This document shows, in pieces, positions 37,732 to 45,931 of a stretch of DNA of 64,000 nt; the stretch's first letter is position 1, and the number at the start of each line of letters is the position of its first letter. The translations under genes and the position numbers were made by a program. The stretch spans positions 1 to 64,000 of the forward strand of contig CAWJNP010000001.1 in assembly GCA_963844255.1 (NCBI GenBank), in the 5' to 3' direction. The stretch is from SZAS-79 sp963844255. Lineage in GTDB: Bacteria > Pseudomonadota > Gammaproteobacteria > Burkholderiales > SG8-39. The notes under the pieces were generated by a model. That model ran no database searches. It worked only from the letters and a program-made list of their open reading frames with translations, and was not told the origin of the DNA.

Positions 37732-38556
37732 TCATTGGCTGCCCGGGCTCCGGCATCCGAGGCATGCCACCTGGTAGAGCGACCGATCCTCGAGCCGGAC
37801 GGCGCTGAGCGACCCGCCCCACACGCAACCCGTATCAAGGGCCAGAAGACGCGGTTCGAGGCGCAGACCGAGCGCCGACCAATGGCCGCACACGAGCGTA
37901 TGGGTTGCAGATTTTCGGCCGGGTACGTCGAACCATGCGCGATAGCCTGCGGGGGCCGCATCAAGCCCGCCCTTGGCGCGAAACTCCATGACGCCGTCGT
38001 CGCTGCAGAAACGCATCCGCGTCATCGCATTGACAATCACCCTGGTGCGGTCTGCGCCGGCGAGTTCCTCGTTCCAGGCGTTCGGCATGCTTCCATAGAG
38101 ATTGGCCAGAAATTCACGGTACCGCGGCCCGCGCAGTTCGGCCTCGACTTCACCCGCAAGTGCACGCGCGTACTCGATGCTCCACTGCGGCAACAGTCCG
38201 GCGTGAACCAGAATCACGTCGCCCTCGACATGCAGCAGTGGCCGGCTGCGCAGCCAGCCGAGCAACTCGTCCCGATCGGGCGCCGCAAGCACACAGGCCA
38301 GCGTATCGTCTTCGCGCGGCCTGGCCAGTCCCTCGGCAACGCACAACAGGTGCAGGTCATGATTGCCGAGCACGACCGCCGCGCGATCGCCGAGTCCCTT
38401 CACGAAACGCAGGACTTCCGCCGAATCGGGGCCGCGGTTGACCAGATCCCCGACAAACCACAGACGATCCAGCGCCTGGTCGAACGCGCATTCGGCGAGC
38501 AACGCTTCCAGTTCGCGCATGCAGCCCTGCACATCGCCGATCGCATAGTTAGCCAT
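37732..38556 (-). CDS. apaH: Symmetrical diadenosine tetraphosphatase
   Basis: A metallophosphatase that splits Ap4A into two ADP. The 274-residue protein has the metal motifs YAIGDVQGCMRELEALL, WFVGDLVNRGPDSAEVL, VVLGNHDLHLL and VILVHAGLLPQWS. The C-terminal half includes the ApaH-specific FCSDDGVMEFRAKGG and LDTGCVWGGSLSAVRLED. It is transcribed ahead of the HIT gene with a 40-base gap. The enzyme limits alarmone-like Ap4A under stress. Confidence 0.94.
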   Translation of the reverse strand: MANYAIGDVQGCMRELEALLAECAFDQALDRLWFVGDLVNRGPDSAEVLRFVKGLGDRAAVVLGNHDLHLLCVAEGLARPREDDTLACVLAAPDRDELLGWLRSRPLLHVEGDVILVHAGLLPQWSIEYARALAGEVEAELRGPRYREFLANLYGSMPNAWNEELAGADRTRVIVNAMTRMRFCSDDGVMEFRAKGGLDAAPAGYRAWFDVPGRKSATHTLVCGHWSALGLRLEPRLLALDTGCVWGGSLSAVRLEDRSLYQVACLGCRSPGSQ

Positions 38557-38584
38557 GGTATGGGGTGACTATAGCAAGCGCGGA

Positions 38585-40075
38585 TCAGAACGCACCGTCC
38601 AGACGCCGATACTGGATCGCTTCGGCGACATGTGCGTCGGATACGCGATCGCTGCAGTCAAGGTCCGCGATGCTGCGCGCGACACGCAGGATACGATGGT
38701 AGGCGCGGGCCGAAAGCGAAAGCCGCTCGATCGCGTGACGCAACAGCGCCGCGCCGTCCGCGCCGGGAGCACAGTGCTGCTCGGTTTCGCGCACATCGAG
38801 CAAAGCGTTGGTGCAGCCCTGTCGCGTACGTTGGCGAAACCGCGCTGCCTCGACTCGTGCACGCACCTCCGCGCTTGTTTCACCCGGCGAGGTCGAACTG
38901 AAATCGCCCATGGGCAGCGCAGGCACCTCTATCTTCAGATCGATGCGATCAGCGAGAGGTCCGGACAGGCGTCCGCGATAGCGCGCGATTGCGTCCGGTG
39001 TGCAACGGCACTTTCCGGAGGGATCGCCCAGATAGCCGCAGGGGCAGGGATTCATGGCTGCGACAAGCTGAAATCTGGCCGGGAACCGGGCATGTCGCGC
39101 CGCCCGGGCGATCGAAACGCTCCCGGTCTCCAGCGGCTCGCGCAGCGTCTCAAGCACGCTGCGTGGATACTCCGGAAGTTCATCCAGAAACAGTACACCA
39201 CGATGTGCGAGCGATATCTCGCCGGGTCTCGGGTTGCCTCCGCCGCCGACCAGCGCAACTGCGGAGGCCGTATGGTGGGGCGTGCGATAAGGGCGCTCAC
39301 CCCATTGTGCCGGCGTGAACTTTCCTGCTGCCGAATGAATGGCGGCCACCTCCAGCGAATCTGCATCCTCAAGCGGTGGCAGCAACCCCGGAAACCGGGC
39401 CGCAAGCATGGATTTTCCCGCGCCCGGCGGCCCGATCATCAACAGGCTGTGCGCGCCGGCAGCAGCAACCTCGAGCGCGCGTTTGGCATGCGACTGGCCT
39501 CGTACGTCAGCGAGATCGGGATAGGCCGGTGATCGAACTTCTGGTCGAGCAACGAACCGTTCGATGCGGCACTCACCTCGCAAGTACGCACAGACCTCCA
39601 GGAGCGAGTGCGCCGGCAGGATGTTCTCTGCGCCGGACAAGGCAGCTTCAGCGGCATTTTGAGCGGGCAATACAAACGCGCTGCCGCGGGTGGCCACGGC
39701 CATGGCAAGCGCACCGCTCACCGGTTTCAGATCGCCAGTCAGGGACAATTCACCGGCAAACTCATGTCCTGCCATTGCATTCGGCGGAATCTGCCCGCTC
39801 GCCGCCAGAATTCCGAGCGCCATCGGCAGGTCGAGGCGACTGGAGTCTTTCGGCAGATCTGCCGGCGCGAGGTTCACCGTAATGCGCCGTGCCGGAAATT
39901 CGAATCTCGCCTGGTTGAGTGCCGCGCGGACCCGATCGCGTGCCTCGCGGACTGCCGCATCGGGAAGTCCGACGATGGCGAAAGTGGGCAATCCCGGACC
40001 CAGATGAACTTCGACCGTCACCGCGGGCGCCTGGATTCCGACCAGTGCCCGGCTTCGTACCACGGCAAGAGACAT
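38585..40075 (-). CDS. comM: ComM/YifB-type Mg-chelatase-like AAA+ ATPase
   Basis: A 496-residue protein of the YifB/ComM family. In naturally competent bacteria ComM is a hexameric helicase that promotes branch migration during integration of transformed DNA. N-terminal LonC-like region VEVHLGPGLPTFAIVGLPDAAVREARDRVRAAL (read as VGLPDAAVREARDRVRAAL and its lead), Walker A LMIGPPGAGKSMLAARFPG, Walker B GVLFLDELPE, and a small Cys cluster (NPCPCGYLG, KCRCT) are all visible. ATG 40075 has a strong AGGAGGGGG just upstream. dprA at 61950 adds to a competence theme, but comEC and pilus genes are not in the window. Confidence 0.93.
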   Translation of the reverse strand: MSLAVVRSRALVGIQAPAVTVEVHLGPGLPTFAIVGLPDAAVREARDRVRAALNQARFEFPARRITVNLAPADLPKDSSRLDLPMALGILAASGQIPPNAMAGHEFAGELSLTGDLKPVSGALAMAVATRGSAFVLPAQNAAEAALSGAENILPAHSLLEVCAYLRGECRIERFVARPEVRSPAYPDLADVRGQSHAKRALEVAAAGAHSLLMIGPPGAGKSMLAARFPGLLPPLEDADSLEVAAIHSAAGKFTPAQWGERPYRTPHHTASAVALVGGGGNPRPGEISLAHRGVLFLDELPEYPRSVLETLREPLETGSVSIARAARHARFPARFQLVAAMNPCPCGYLGDPSGKCRCTPDAIARYRGRLSGPLADRIDLKIEVPALPMGDFSSTSPGETSAEVRARVEAARFRQRTRQGCTNALLDVRETEQHCAPGADGAALLRHAIERLSLSARAYHRILRVARSIADLDCSDRVSDAHVAEAIQYRRLDGAF

Positions 40076-40153
40076 GCCCCCTCCTGGCGCTGAGGGCGCC
40101 CCGACTTCAATCAACGGGAGAATCGGCGGCGGGTTTACATCGGCCGCGCGGGC

Positions 40154-40408
40154 CTAGGGGGTCGGTGGTCCGCCCTCGGTTCGCGCTTCGAACTTCGCGA
40201 GCCGCGCCTCCAGGTCACTGATGCGGCCCTGCGCGCGCTCGAGTACCCGTTTCTGGACTTCGAAGTCTTCCCGCGTCACGAGATCGAATCGATCAAAGAA
40301 CGAGGACAGAAGCGCCCGGACGTTTTTTTCGACGTCGCGCGCCGGTGACGCGGCCAGAACCTTGGAGATCCGGTCGCCTATTTCGTCGATCAATCGGGGG
40401 TCGGTCAC
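40154..40408 (-). CDS. ubiK: Ubiquinone biosynthesis accessory factor (YqiC/BMFP)
   Basis: An 84-residue protein of the membrane-fusogenic BMFP/YqiC family; UbiK assists aerobic ubiquinone biosynthesis in the UbiJ-UbiK-lipid complex. The N-terminal amphipathic helix (DPRLIDEIGDRISKVLAASP) and the C-terminal coiled coil (VQKRVLERAQGRISDLEARLAKFEA, seen as heptads) are both present. Family length is normal. It is divergent from the porin gene, and the 269-base gap between them holds the nitrogen-type regulatory signals described separately. Confidence 0.9.
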   Translation of the reverse strand: MTDPRLIDEIGDRISKVLAASPARDVEKNVRALLSSFFDRFDLVTREDFEVQKRVLERAQGRISDLEARLAKFEARTEGGPPTP

Positions 40409-40513
40409 GGCAAAGGGGCGTTCACGGTGGAGAAAACGTCAGAGAGTGCATGCGGGGAAAGTCTAGCACGTCGGTCCTGGCTCCTCTTTTGGGTGGTGCG
40501 ACGGGAAATGCCT

Positions 40514-40561
40514 CGCACCGAGATAGGGCGCATTGTTTTTACTTCGCCTCATCTCGGTGCG
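40514..40561. repeat. Inverted repeat upstream of the porin-glnK-amtB genes
   Basis: Perfect 11-bp arms, CGCACCGAGAT at 40514-40524 and ATCTCGGTGCG at 40551-40561, are separated by 26 bases. Each arm carries GCACC or GGTGC, the half-site of NtrC operators (GCACC...GGTGC). The arms lie 60-110 bases upstream of the sigma-54-type promoter, where enhancer sites are expected. The same span could also act as a terminator-like hairpin for ubiK readthrough, but ubiK is transcribed away from it. Confidence 0.5.
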
Positions 40562-40622
40562 TCTCACGCTATGTATCTGGAATTTTTTCACTTAACTTAC
40601 TGAAAATAATAATATTTATATC

Positions 40623-40638
40623 TGGCATGGAAGCTGCT
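40623..40638 (+). promoter_or_regulatory. Sigma-54-type (-24/-12) promoter
   Basis: TGGCATG, four bases, then CTGCT matches the consensus TGGCACG-N4-TTGCW. The invariant GG (40624-40625) and GC (40636-40637) have the correct spacing, with two mismatches elsewhere. A strongly AT-rich stretch (40570-40622) just upstream could bind IHF. The first gene starts at 40678, leaving a leader of about 30 bases. Nitrogen control through NtrC fits the porin-glnK-amtB cluster. Confidence 0.65.
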
Positions 40639-40677
40639 CAGGTGTGACAGCAACCTTTTAACTGGGAGAACCTCGTC

Positions 40678-41538
40678 ATGCGTAAGACTTTGCTCGCTCT
40701 ATCTTTGGCCACCGCTTTCGCGCTGCCCGGCTTTGCTTCAGCGCAGTCCGCAGCGCCTGCAGCTGCACCCTCTGACCATACGTTTACAGGCAACGTCGGC
40801 CTGTTCAGCGAGTACCGGTTCCGTGGAATCTCGCAGACCTTTGCCAAGCCGGCGCTTCAGGGTGGCTTCGATTACGCGCATTCCAGCGGCCTCTATCTCG
40901 GCAACTGGAACTCCAACGTCAGTTCCGGCGCCGGCTTCCCGTCGGGCAATCTGGAAATGGACTTCTACGGCGGCTGGAAAAAGTCCTGGGGCGATTTCGG
41001 CCTCGACGTCGGCTACATCTATTACTACTACCCGGGTTCGGATGCGAATCTAACTTCGGGAACGGCAATCACCAACCCGCGCGCCGGTGGCGGTACCCAT
41101 ACCGGCACCGTCGACAACAAGGAAATCTACATCGGCGGTTCATGGAAGTGGCTGTCGGCCAAGTACTTCCACTCGGTCGGAGACTATTTTTCGCAGCCCG
41201 GCACCAAGGGCTCGAACTACCTTGACCTCGGCGCGAACCTCGACCTGGGCAACGGCTGGGGCGTCAACGGGCATGTGGGCTCGTTTCGCCTCAAGGGCTG
41301 GAGCATCGGGACCGACGCAACCAATGCCAACTACACGGACTGGAAAGTCGGCGTGACCAAGGACCTCAGCGGCTGGATCATCGGCGCCTCGTACATCGAC
41401 ACGAACGGCAAGGGCAGCTGCAATCCCGCCAATCCCGGCTACTACTGCTTCAACAATTCGATTCCGTTCGGAGCAGGTGTCAAGACCAAGGATGCCGGCA
41501 AAGGCGTAGTCGTTCTGTCGGTCAGCAAGTCGTTCTGA
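40678..41538 (+). CDS. TorF-family putative outer-membrane porin
   Basis: A 286-residue exported beta-barrel. Signal peptide MRKTLLALSLATAFALPGFASA is followed by an Ala/Pro-rich segment, then SDHTFTGNVGLFSEYRFRGISQTFAKPALQGGFDYAHSSGLYLGNW (seen as GLFSEYRFRGISQT and the next strands), which is typical of the TorF/TIGR02001 family. Alternating aromatic strands continue to the terminal Phe (LSVSKSF), a hallmark of outer-membrane insertion. Members often occur upstream of glnK-amtB in proteobacteria, as here, so a role in uptake of a nitrogen compound is plausible but unproven. Confidence 0.88.
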   Translation: MRKTLLALSLATAFALPGFASAQSAAPAAAPSDHTFTGNVGLFSEYRFRGISQTFAKPALQGGFDYAHSSGLYLGNWNSNVSSGAGFPSGNLEMDFYGGWKKSWGDFGLDVGYIYYYYPGSDANLTSGTAITNPRAGGGTHTGTVDNKEIYIGGSWKWLSAKYFHSVGDYFSQPGTKGSNYLDLGANLDLGNGWGVNGHVGSFRLKGWSIGTDATNANYTDWKVGVTKDLSGWIIGASYIDTNGKGSCNPANPGYYCFNNSIPFGAGVKTKDAGKGVVVLSVSKSF

Positions 41539-41550
41539 TCCCGGTAATTC

Positions 41551-41575
41551 GCGGCCGGGCCTGAAGCCCGGCCGC
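41551..41575 (+). repeat. Perfect hairpin between the porin gene and glnK
   Basis: GCGGCCGGGC (41551-41560), loop CTGAA, GCCCGGCCGC (41566-41575): a 10-bp G+C stem without a following U-tract. It ends 16 bases before the glnK ATG. It may stabilise the porin mRNA or lower readthrough into glnK-amtB, so that the porin message exceeds that of the downstream genes. Confidence 0.6.
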
Positions 41576-41591
41576 ACACGAAGGGGAAAAA

Positions 41592-41930
41592 ATGAAACAG
41601 GTAACCGCAATCATCAAGCCGTTCAAACTCGACGAGGTGCGCGAAGCGCTGTCGGGAATCGGCGTACAGGGAATCACCGTCACCGAGGTCAAGGGCTTCG
41701 GACGGCAGAAGGGCCACACCGAGCTTTATCGAGGCGCGGAGTATGTCGTGGACTTTCTGCCGAAGGTAAAGATTGAAGTCGCGATCAAGACCGAGATGCT
41801 CGAGCAGGTGATCGAAGCCATCGAGAAGTCGGCCAACACCGGCAAGATCGGTGACGGCAAGATCTTCGTTTTCGATCTGGAAAAGGTCATACGCATCCGC
41901 ACCGGCGAAACCGATGCGGACGCGCTATAG
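41592..41930 (+). CDS. glnK: P-II nitrogen regulatory protein
   Basis: A 112-residue trimeric signal protein that senses 2-oxoglutarate, ATP/ADP and uridylylation, and plugs AmtB when nitrogen is plentiful. MKQVTAIIKPFKLDEVREAL starts the fold. The T-loop GRQKGHTELYRGAEYVVDFLPK contains Tyr51, the uridylylation site. The B-loop and C-terminus (TGKIGDGKIFVFDLEKVIRIRTGE) match the P-II signature. Position directly before amtB identifies it as GlnK rather than GlnB. The SD is GAAGGGG. Confidence 0.96.
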   Translation: MKQVTAIIKPFKLDEVREALSGIGVQGITVTEVKGFGRQKGHTELYRGAEYVVDFLPKVKIEVAIKTEMLEQVIEAIEKSANTGKIGDGKIFVFDLEKVIRIRTGETDADAL

Positions 41931-41940
41931 GGAGATGGAC

Positions 41941-43456
41941 ATGAAGAAACTTTTTGCATACATCGCGCTTACGGCAGCACTCGCGCTCGGCGGCAACGCC
42001 TTTGCCGAGGACAAGCCCACAGCGCCCGCGGCGGCAGCAACACCGGCGGCAACGGCGCCGGCGGCTCCCGCGGCTCCTGCAGCAGCCGTCGCAGCACCGG
42101 CTGCCCCCGCCGCTGCCGCGGCTCCGGCCGCTGCGGCAAAGCCCAAAGTCGACAAGGGTGACACTACGTGGATGCTCACCGCCACGGTACTCGTGATCCT
42201 GATGACCATCCCCGGCCTGGCTCTCTTCTATGCGGGAATGGTGCGCTCGAAGAACGTACTTTCGGTGCTGATGCAGGTGTTCGTCTGCTTCTGCCTGATT
42301 GCCGTGCTCTGGGTGATCTACGGATATTCCGTGGCCTTTACGGGCGGCAATGCCTTCTTCGGCGGCTTCTCGAAGATGTTCCTGGCCGGCGTCAATGGCG
42401 ATTCTCTGGGTGCAACGTTCTCCAAGGGCGTCGCGATTCCGGAACTCGTGTTCGTGGCCTTCCAGCTGACTTTCGCGGCGATCACGCCTGCGCTGATCGT
42501 CGGTGCCTTCGCCGAGCGCGTGAAGTTCTCCGCAATCCTGGTGTTCCTTGTCATCTGGTTCACGTTTGCCTACCTGCCGATGGCGCACATGGTCTGGTAC
42601 TGGGACGGTCCGGATGCGATTACCGATGCCAAGTCACTGGAAGCGGTGACGGCAGCTGCCGGCTGGCTGTGGGCAAAGGGTGCACTCGACTTCGCGGGCG
42701 GTACGGTCGTGCACATCAACGCCGGGGTCGCCGGCCTGGTCGGCGCCTACGTGATCGGCAAGCGGCTGGGCTACGGCAAGGAATCGATGGCGCCGCACAA
42801 CCTGCCGTTCACGATGATCGGTGCCTGTCTGCTGTGGGTGGGCTGGTTCGGCTTCAACGCCGGTTCCAACCTCGAGGCGAACGGCACGACCGCAGTGGCC
42901 TTCCTGAACACGCTGGTGGCGACCGCCGCAGCGACGCTGGCCTGGTCGCTGATCGAGTCGATCGGCAAGGGCAAGGCTTCGATGCTCGGCGCGGCTTCCG
43001 GTGCGGTGGCTGGTCTGGTCGCAATCACACCGGCCTGCGGCTTTGTCGGAACGATGGGTGCGCTCGTCATCGGCGCCATCGCCGGCCTGGCCTGCTACTG
43101 GGGTGTCAACGGCCTGAAGCGCATGCTGGGTGCGGACGACTCGCTCGACGTGTTCGGCGTGCACGCTGTCGGCGGAATGGCCGGCGCACTTTTGACCGGC
43201 GTATTTGCGGCGCCCTCCCTTGGCGGATCCGGTGTGTACGACTATGTCGCCAACAAGGTGGCAGACGGCTACTCGATCTGGGACCAGGTCATGATCCAGG
43301 GTACGGGCGTGCTCACCACGGTCATCTGGTCCGGGCGTGGTGGCGTTCATCGCCTTCAAGCTGGTCGACCTCACCATCGGGCTGCGCGTCACTGAAGAGC
43401 AGGAACGCGAAGGTCTGGACGTGTCGTCGCACGGCGAGGGCGCGTACCGCATGTAA
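41941..43456 (+). CDS. amtB: Ammonium transporter with exported Ala/Pro-rich N-terminus, one frameshift
   Basis: Trimeric inner-membrane ammonium channel. ATG 41941 is preceded by GGAG and begins a signal peptide (LFAYIALTAALALGGNAFA). A segment of about 50 residues, almost only Ala and Pro, follows before the first channel helix (WMLTATVLVILMTIPGLALFYAG). The twin pore histidines lie in GGTVVHINAGVAGL and DVFGVHAVGGMAGALLTG. Near 43336 one extra C (GGGCGTGG) breaks the frame: TTVIWSG should continue VVAFIAFKLVDLTIGLRVTEEQEREG and end at 43454-43456. Corrected length is 504 residues. The start is 10 bases after glnK, and the GlnK-binding cytoplasmic tail is present after correction. Confidence 0.92.
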
Positions 43457-43462
43457 TACAGC

Positions 43463-43493
43463 GGGTGCGCCGCCTTTCGGTGGCGGCGCACCC
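43463..43493 (+). terminator. Long hairpin just after amtB
   Basis: GGGTGCGCCGCC (43463-43474), loop TTTCGGT, GGCGGCGCACCC (43482-43493): a perfect 12-bp stem starting 7 bases past the amtB stop. There is no U-tract after it, so it may protect the 3' end or work together with the second hairpin at 43527. Confidence 0.65.
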
Positions 43494-43526
43494 CAGATCT
43501 TCCCCGGGATCCTCCTCCTGGTATTT

Positions 43527-43555
43527 GGGCGCCTTCGGGCGCCCTTTCTTTTTTT
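43527..43555 (+). terminator. Intrinsic terminator of the glnK-amtB transcript
   Basis: GGGCGCC (43527-43533), TTCG tetraloop, GGCGCCC (43538-43544), then TTTCTTTTTTT. This is a textbook rho-independent terminator, ending the nitrogen module before the acyl-CoA ligase gene that starts at 43663. Confidence 0.88.
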
Positions 43556-43662
43556 CCTGGCCCTTACACTTCTCCCATCCCGGGGAGTAGGCTATCCTGA
43601 TGCGCACCTGAATGCCCGCGAGGTCCTCTCTCCTTTGTTGCGCTCCATGCGCTAGCGATCGA

Positions 43663-45162
43663 ATGAACGCGACGCACGCTCTGCTCGGTGACGCAGCCCT
43701 TGCACACCACGGTGCGCGAACGGCGCTGTACTGCGGCGAGGCCGCCGTAAGCTACGAACAGCTCGGCGACGGCGTGAGGCGCGCTGCAGCTGCGTGGCGC
43801 GCGCTGGGTGCCGGGCCCGGGGACCGGGTAATGATCCTTTTGCAGGACTCACCCGAATTCGCACAAGCATGGCTGGGTGCCCTGTGGGCCGGTGTCGTCG
43901 CCATCGCGGTCAACGAAAGGCTCTCTGCCGAAGATCACCGTTTCATGTTCAAGGACAGCGCCGCCCGGATGCTGCTTGCCGGAGAGGATTTCCTGGCGTC
44001 GGGCCGAAACTTCGCGGGCTCGCGCTGCGTCGATCAGATTACCTGGGCGGATGCGCTTGCGACGGCCGACCCGATGCGGGAGCCGGTGTCCGCGGAACCG
44101 ACGGACCCCGCCTTCTGGCTGTATTCATCCGGGACGACGGGTCGCCCGAAAGGAATCGTCCACACGCACCGCGATATCGTGCCTGCCGGGGCGGGAATGC
44201 GTGATGTCCTGGACCTGCGCGAGGGTGATACGGTTTTCGGGACGTCAAAGCTCTTCTTTGCCTATGGGCTCGAACACGCCCTGCTGGGACCACTGGCGAT
44301 CGGCGCGACCTCCGTGCTTAGTCCGGGCACACCGGACATCCATGATGTTGCCGGGATCGTCGCGCGCCATCGCCCGGCGGCATTTTTCTCGGTGCCCTCG
44401 TTCTACCGGCGCCTGCTGGCCCTGGATCGCGACCAACTCGCCGGCTTTCGCGAAGTTCGCCATTTCGTCGCCGCCGGAGAACGGCTCCCGGGGCAGATTC
44501 TGGAGCAATGGCGGGCTGCCACAGGGCACGAAATTCTTTCCCTTTACGGCATGTCCGAAACCTTTTGCGTGGCGATGATGACACCCCCGGGCACGTCGAC
44601 GGCGTCGCGCACCGGCCGCCCGCTTGCCGGTGTCGAAACGCGTCTGGTCAGCGATCGCGGCACACCAGCCGCCACGGGTGAGCAAGGCGTCCTGTGGGTA
44701 CGCCATCCTTCCCTGTCGGACGGCTACGTAAAGCGGCCGGACGCCACGCGCAGGCAGTTTGTCGATGGCTGGTTCTGTACCAAGGACGTGTTCTCCTGCG
44801 ACAGCGAAGGCTTTTTTTCCCATCTGGGACGGGAGGACGACTTCATCAAGGTTGCCGGCCAGTGGGTTCAGCCCGGCGAACTCGAGGACGCAGTGATTTC
44901 GGATACGACCATCGCAGAAGCCGCATGCGTCCGGGTCAACGATGCCGACGGGTTCGAGCGGCTCGCGCTCTACGTCTCGGCGGGCACGGATCCCGAGGCT
45001 GCGGTGCGGGCGGCGACCCAGGCCTGCGAACAGCACCTCGCGCGCCACAAACGTCCTAAATGGATACGTGCAATCGCCGAGTTGCCGCGTACTGCCACCG
45101 GCAAGATACAGCGCTTCAAACTGCGCGAAATCCTTGAACGCGAACTGGCTGGAAAAGAATAG
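43663..45162 (+). CDS. Benzoate-CoA ligase-family aryl-CoA synthetase
   Basis: A 499-residue ANL-superfamily enzyme that activates an aromatic acid with ATP and CoA. AMP-binding loop WLYSSGTTGRPKGIVHTHRDI, LFFAYGLEHALLGPLAIGAT, EILSLYGMSETF and the C-terminal hinge HLGREDDFIKVAGQWVQPGELE are present. The catalytic lysine is in LPRTATGKIQRFKLRE. The FFAYGLG-like segment and GHEILSLYG pattern match benzoate/hydroxybenzoate-CoA ligases. Substrate cannot be fixed from sequence. ATG 43663 was taken as the start. The next gene encodes an FAH-family hydrolase, with protocatechuate dioxygenase and an aryl-CoA thioesterase nearby, pointing to aromatic catabolism. Confidence 0.85.
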   Translation: MNATHALLGDAALAHHGARTALYCGEAAVSYEQLGDGVRRAAAAWRALGAGPGDRVMILLQDSPEFAQAWLGALWAGVVAIAVNERLSAEDHRFMFKDSAARMLLAGEDFLASGRNFAGSRCVDQITWADALATADPMREPVSAEPTDPAFWLYSSGTTGRPKGIVHTHRDIVPAGAGMRDVLDLREGDTVFGTSKLFFAYGLEHALLGPLAIGATSVLSPGTPDIHDVAGIVARHRPAAFFSVPSFYRRLLALDRDQLAGFREVRHFVAAGERLPGQILEQWRAATGHEILSLYGMSETFCVAMMTPPGTSTASRTGRPLAGVETRLVSDRGTPAATGEQGVLWVRHPSLSDGYVKRPDATRRQFVDGWFCTKDVFSCDSEGFFSHLGREDDFIKVAGQWVQPGELEDAVISDTTIAEAACVRVNDADGFERLALYVSAGTDPEAAVRAATQACEQHLARHKRPKWIRAIAELPRTATGKIQRFKLREILERELAGKE

Positions 45163-45203
45163 AATTCTCCCCCTTTCGACGTCAGGACCTACACGAGGCA
45201 AAC

Positions 45204-45896
45204 ATGGCTTACGCAATCCCCCTGTGGACGCCGCCGGCGCTCCCGATCACCGGCTCGGCGGACACCTTCCCAGTACGACGCATTTTCTGCGTAGGCCGCA
45301 ACTACGTCGAACATCAGAAGGAAATGGGCGGGGACGGCCGCGAGCAGCCGTTCTTCTTCATCAAGTCGGAGTTCTCCCTGGTTCCCAATGGCGGCGAGGT
45401 CCACTATCCAGCCAAGACCACCAACTATCACTACGAAACGGAAATGGTGGTTGCGATCGCCAGGCAGGGCCGGCGTATCCAGGCGAAAGACGCGACCAGC
45501 CACATCTTCGGCTACGGCGTCGGCCTCGACATGACCCGGCGCGATCTTCAGCAGGTCGGCAAGGACAAGGGCCGTCCCTGGGATTTCGGAAAGAACTTTG
45601 ACGAAGCCGCACCCTGCGCTGCGCTGACGCCGGCCGCGAAGATCGGCCATCTGTCGAAAGGGGCGATCTCGCTGACCGTGAACGGCAAGGAGCGGCAGAA
45701 GGCCGACCTCTCGGACATGATCTGGTCGGTGCCGGAGCAGATCGAGTACCTCTCCCAGTACTACACGCTGGAGCCCGGTGACATCATCATGTCCGGCACT
45801 CCGGCAGGCGTAGGACCCGTACAGCCCGGGGACGAACTGCTCGCGCACATCGAGGGCCTGACCGACCTGCGCGTCAAAATCGTACCCGCACTCTGA
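45204..45896 (+). CDS. FAH-family hydrolase (fumarylpyruvate hydrolase-like)
   Basis: A 230-residue metal-dependent C-C hydrolase of the fumarylacetoacetate hydrolase family. Typical marks are RIFCVGRNYVEHQKEM, PFFFIKSEFSLVPNGGEVHYPA, the metal ligands in YETEMVVAIA, GYGVGLDMTRRDLQ and PGDIIMSGTPAGVGPVQPGD. The closest functional group I recall is fumarylpyruvate hydrolase of the gentisate pathway, but other acylpyruvases share these features. It starts 41 bases after the CoA ligase and is probably co-transcribed with it. Confidence 0.85.
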   Translation: MAYAIPLWTPPALPITGSADTFPVRRIFCVGRNYVEHQKEMGGDGREQPFFFIKSEFSLVPNGGEVHYPAKTTNYHYETEMVVAIARQGRRIQAKDATSHIFGYGVGLDMTRRDLQQVGKDKGRPWDFGKNFDEAAPCAALTPAAKIGHLSKGAISLTVNGKERQKADLSDMIWSVPEQIEYLSQYYTLEPGDIIMSGTPAGVGPVQPGDELLAHIEGLTDLRVKIVPAL

Positions 45897-45907
45897 GGCG
45901 AAATCGC

Positions 45908-45926
45908 GCCGGGCCACGCGCCCGGC
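45908..45926. terminator. Hairpin between convergent genes
   Basis: GCCGGGC (45908-45914), loop CACGC, GCCCGGC (45920-45926): a 7-bp perfect stem between the stop codons of the FAH gene (plus) and pcaG (minus). Neither side has a clear U-tract, so termination strength is uncertain. Its location suits a shared terminator. Confidence 0.5.
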
Positions 45927-45931
45927 ACAAG

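Noticed and set aside
42034..42144. Tandem DNA repeat or CRISPR-like array
   Set aside because: The repetitive GCN/CCN codons encode an Ala/Pro-rich protein tract in amtB; there are no spacers or direct repeats of constant length.
43326..43346. Programmed ribosomal frameshift in amtB
   Set aside because: No slippery heptamer or downstream pseudoknot is evident, and three other genes show the same kind of single-base insertion.
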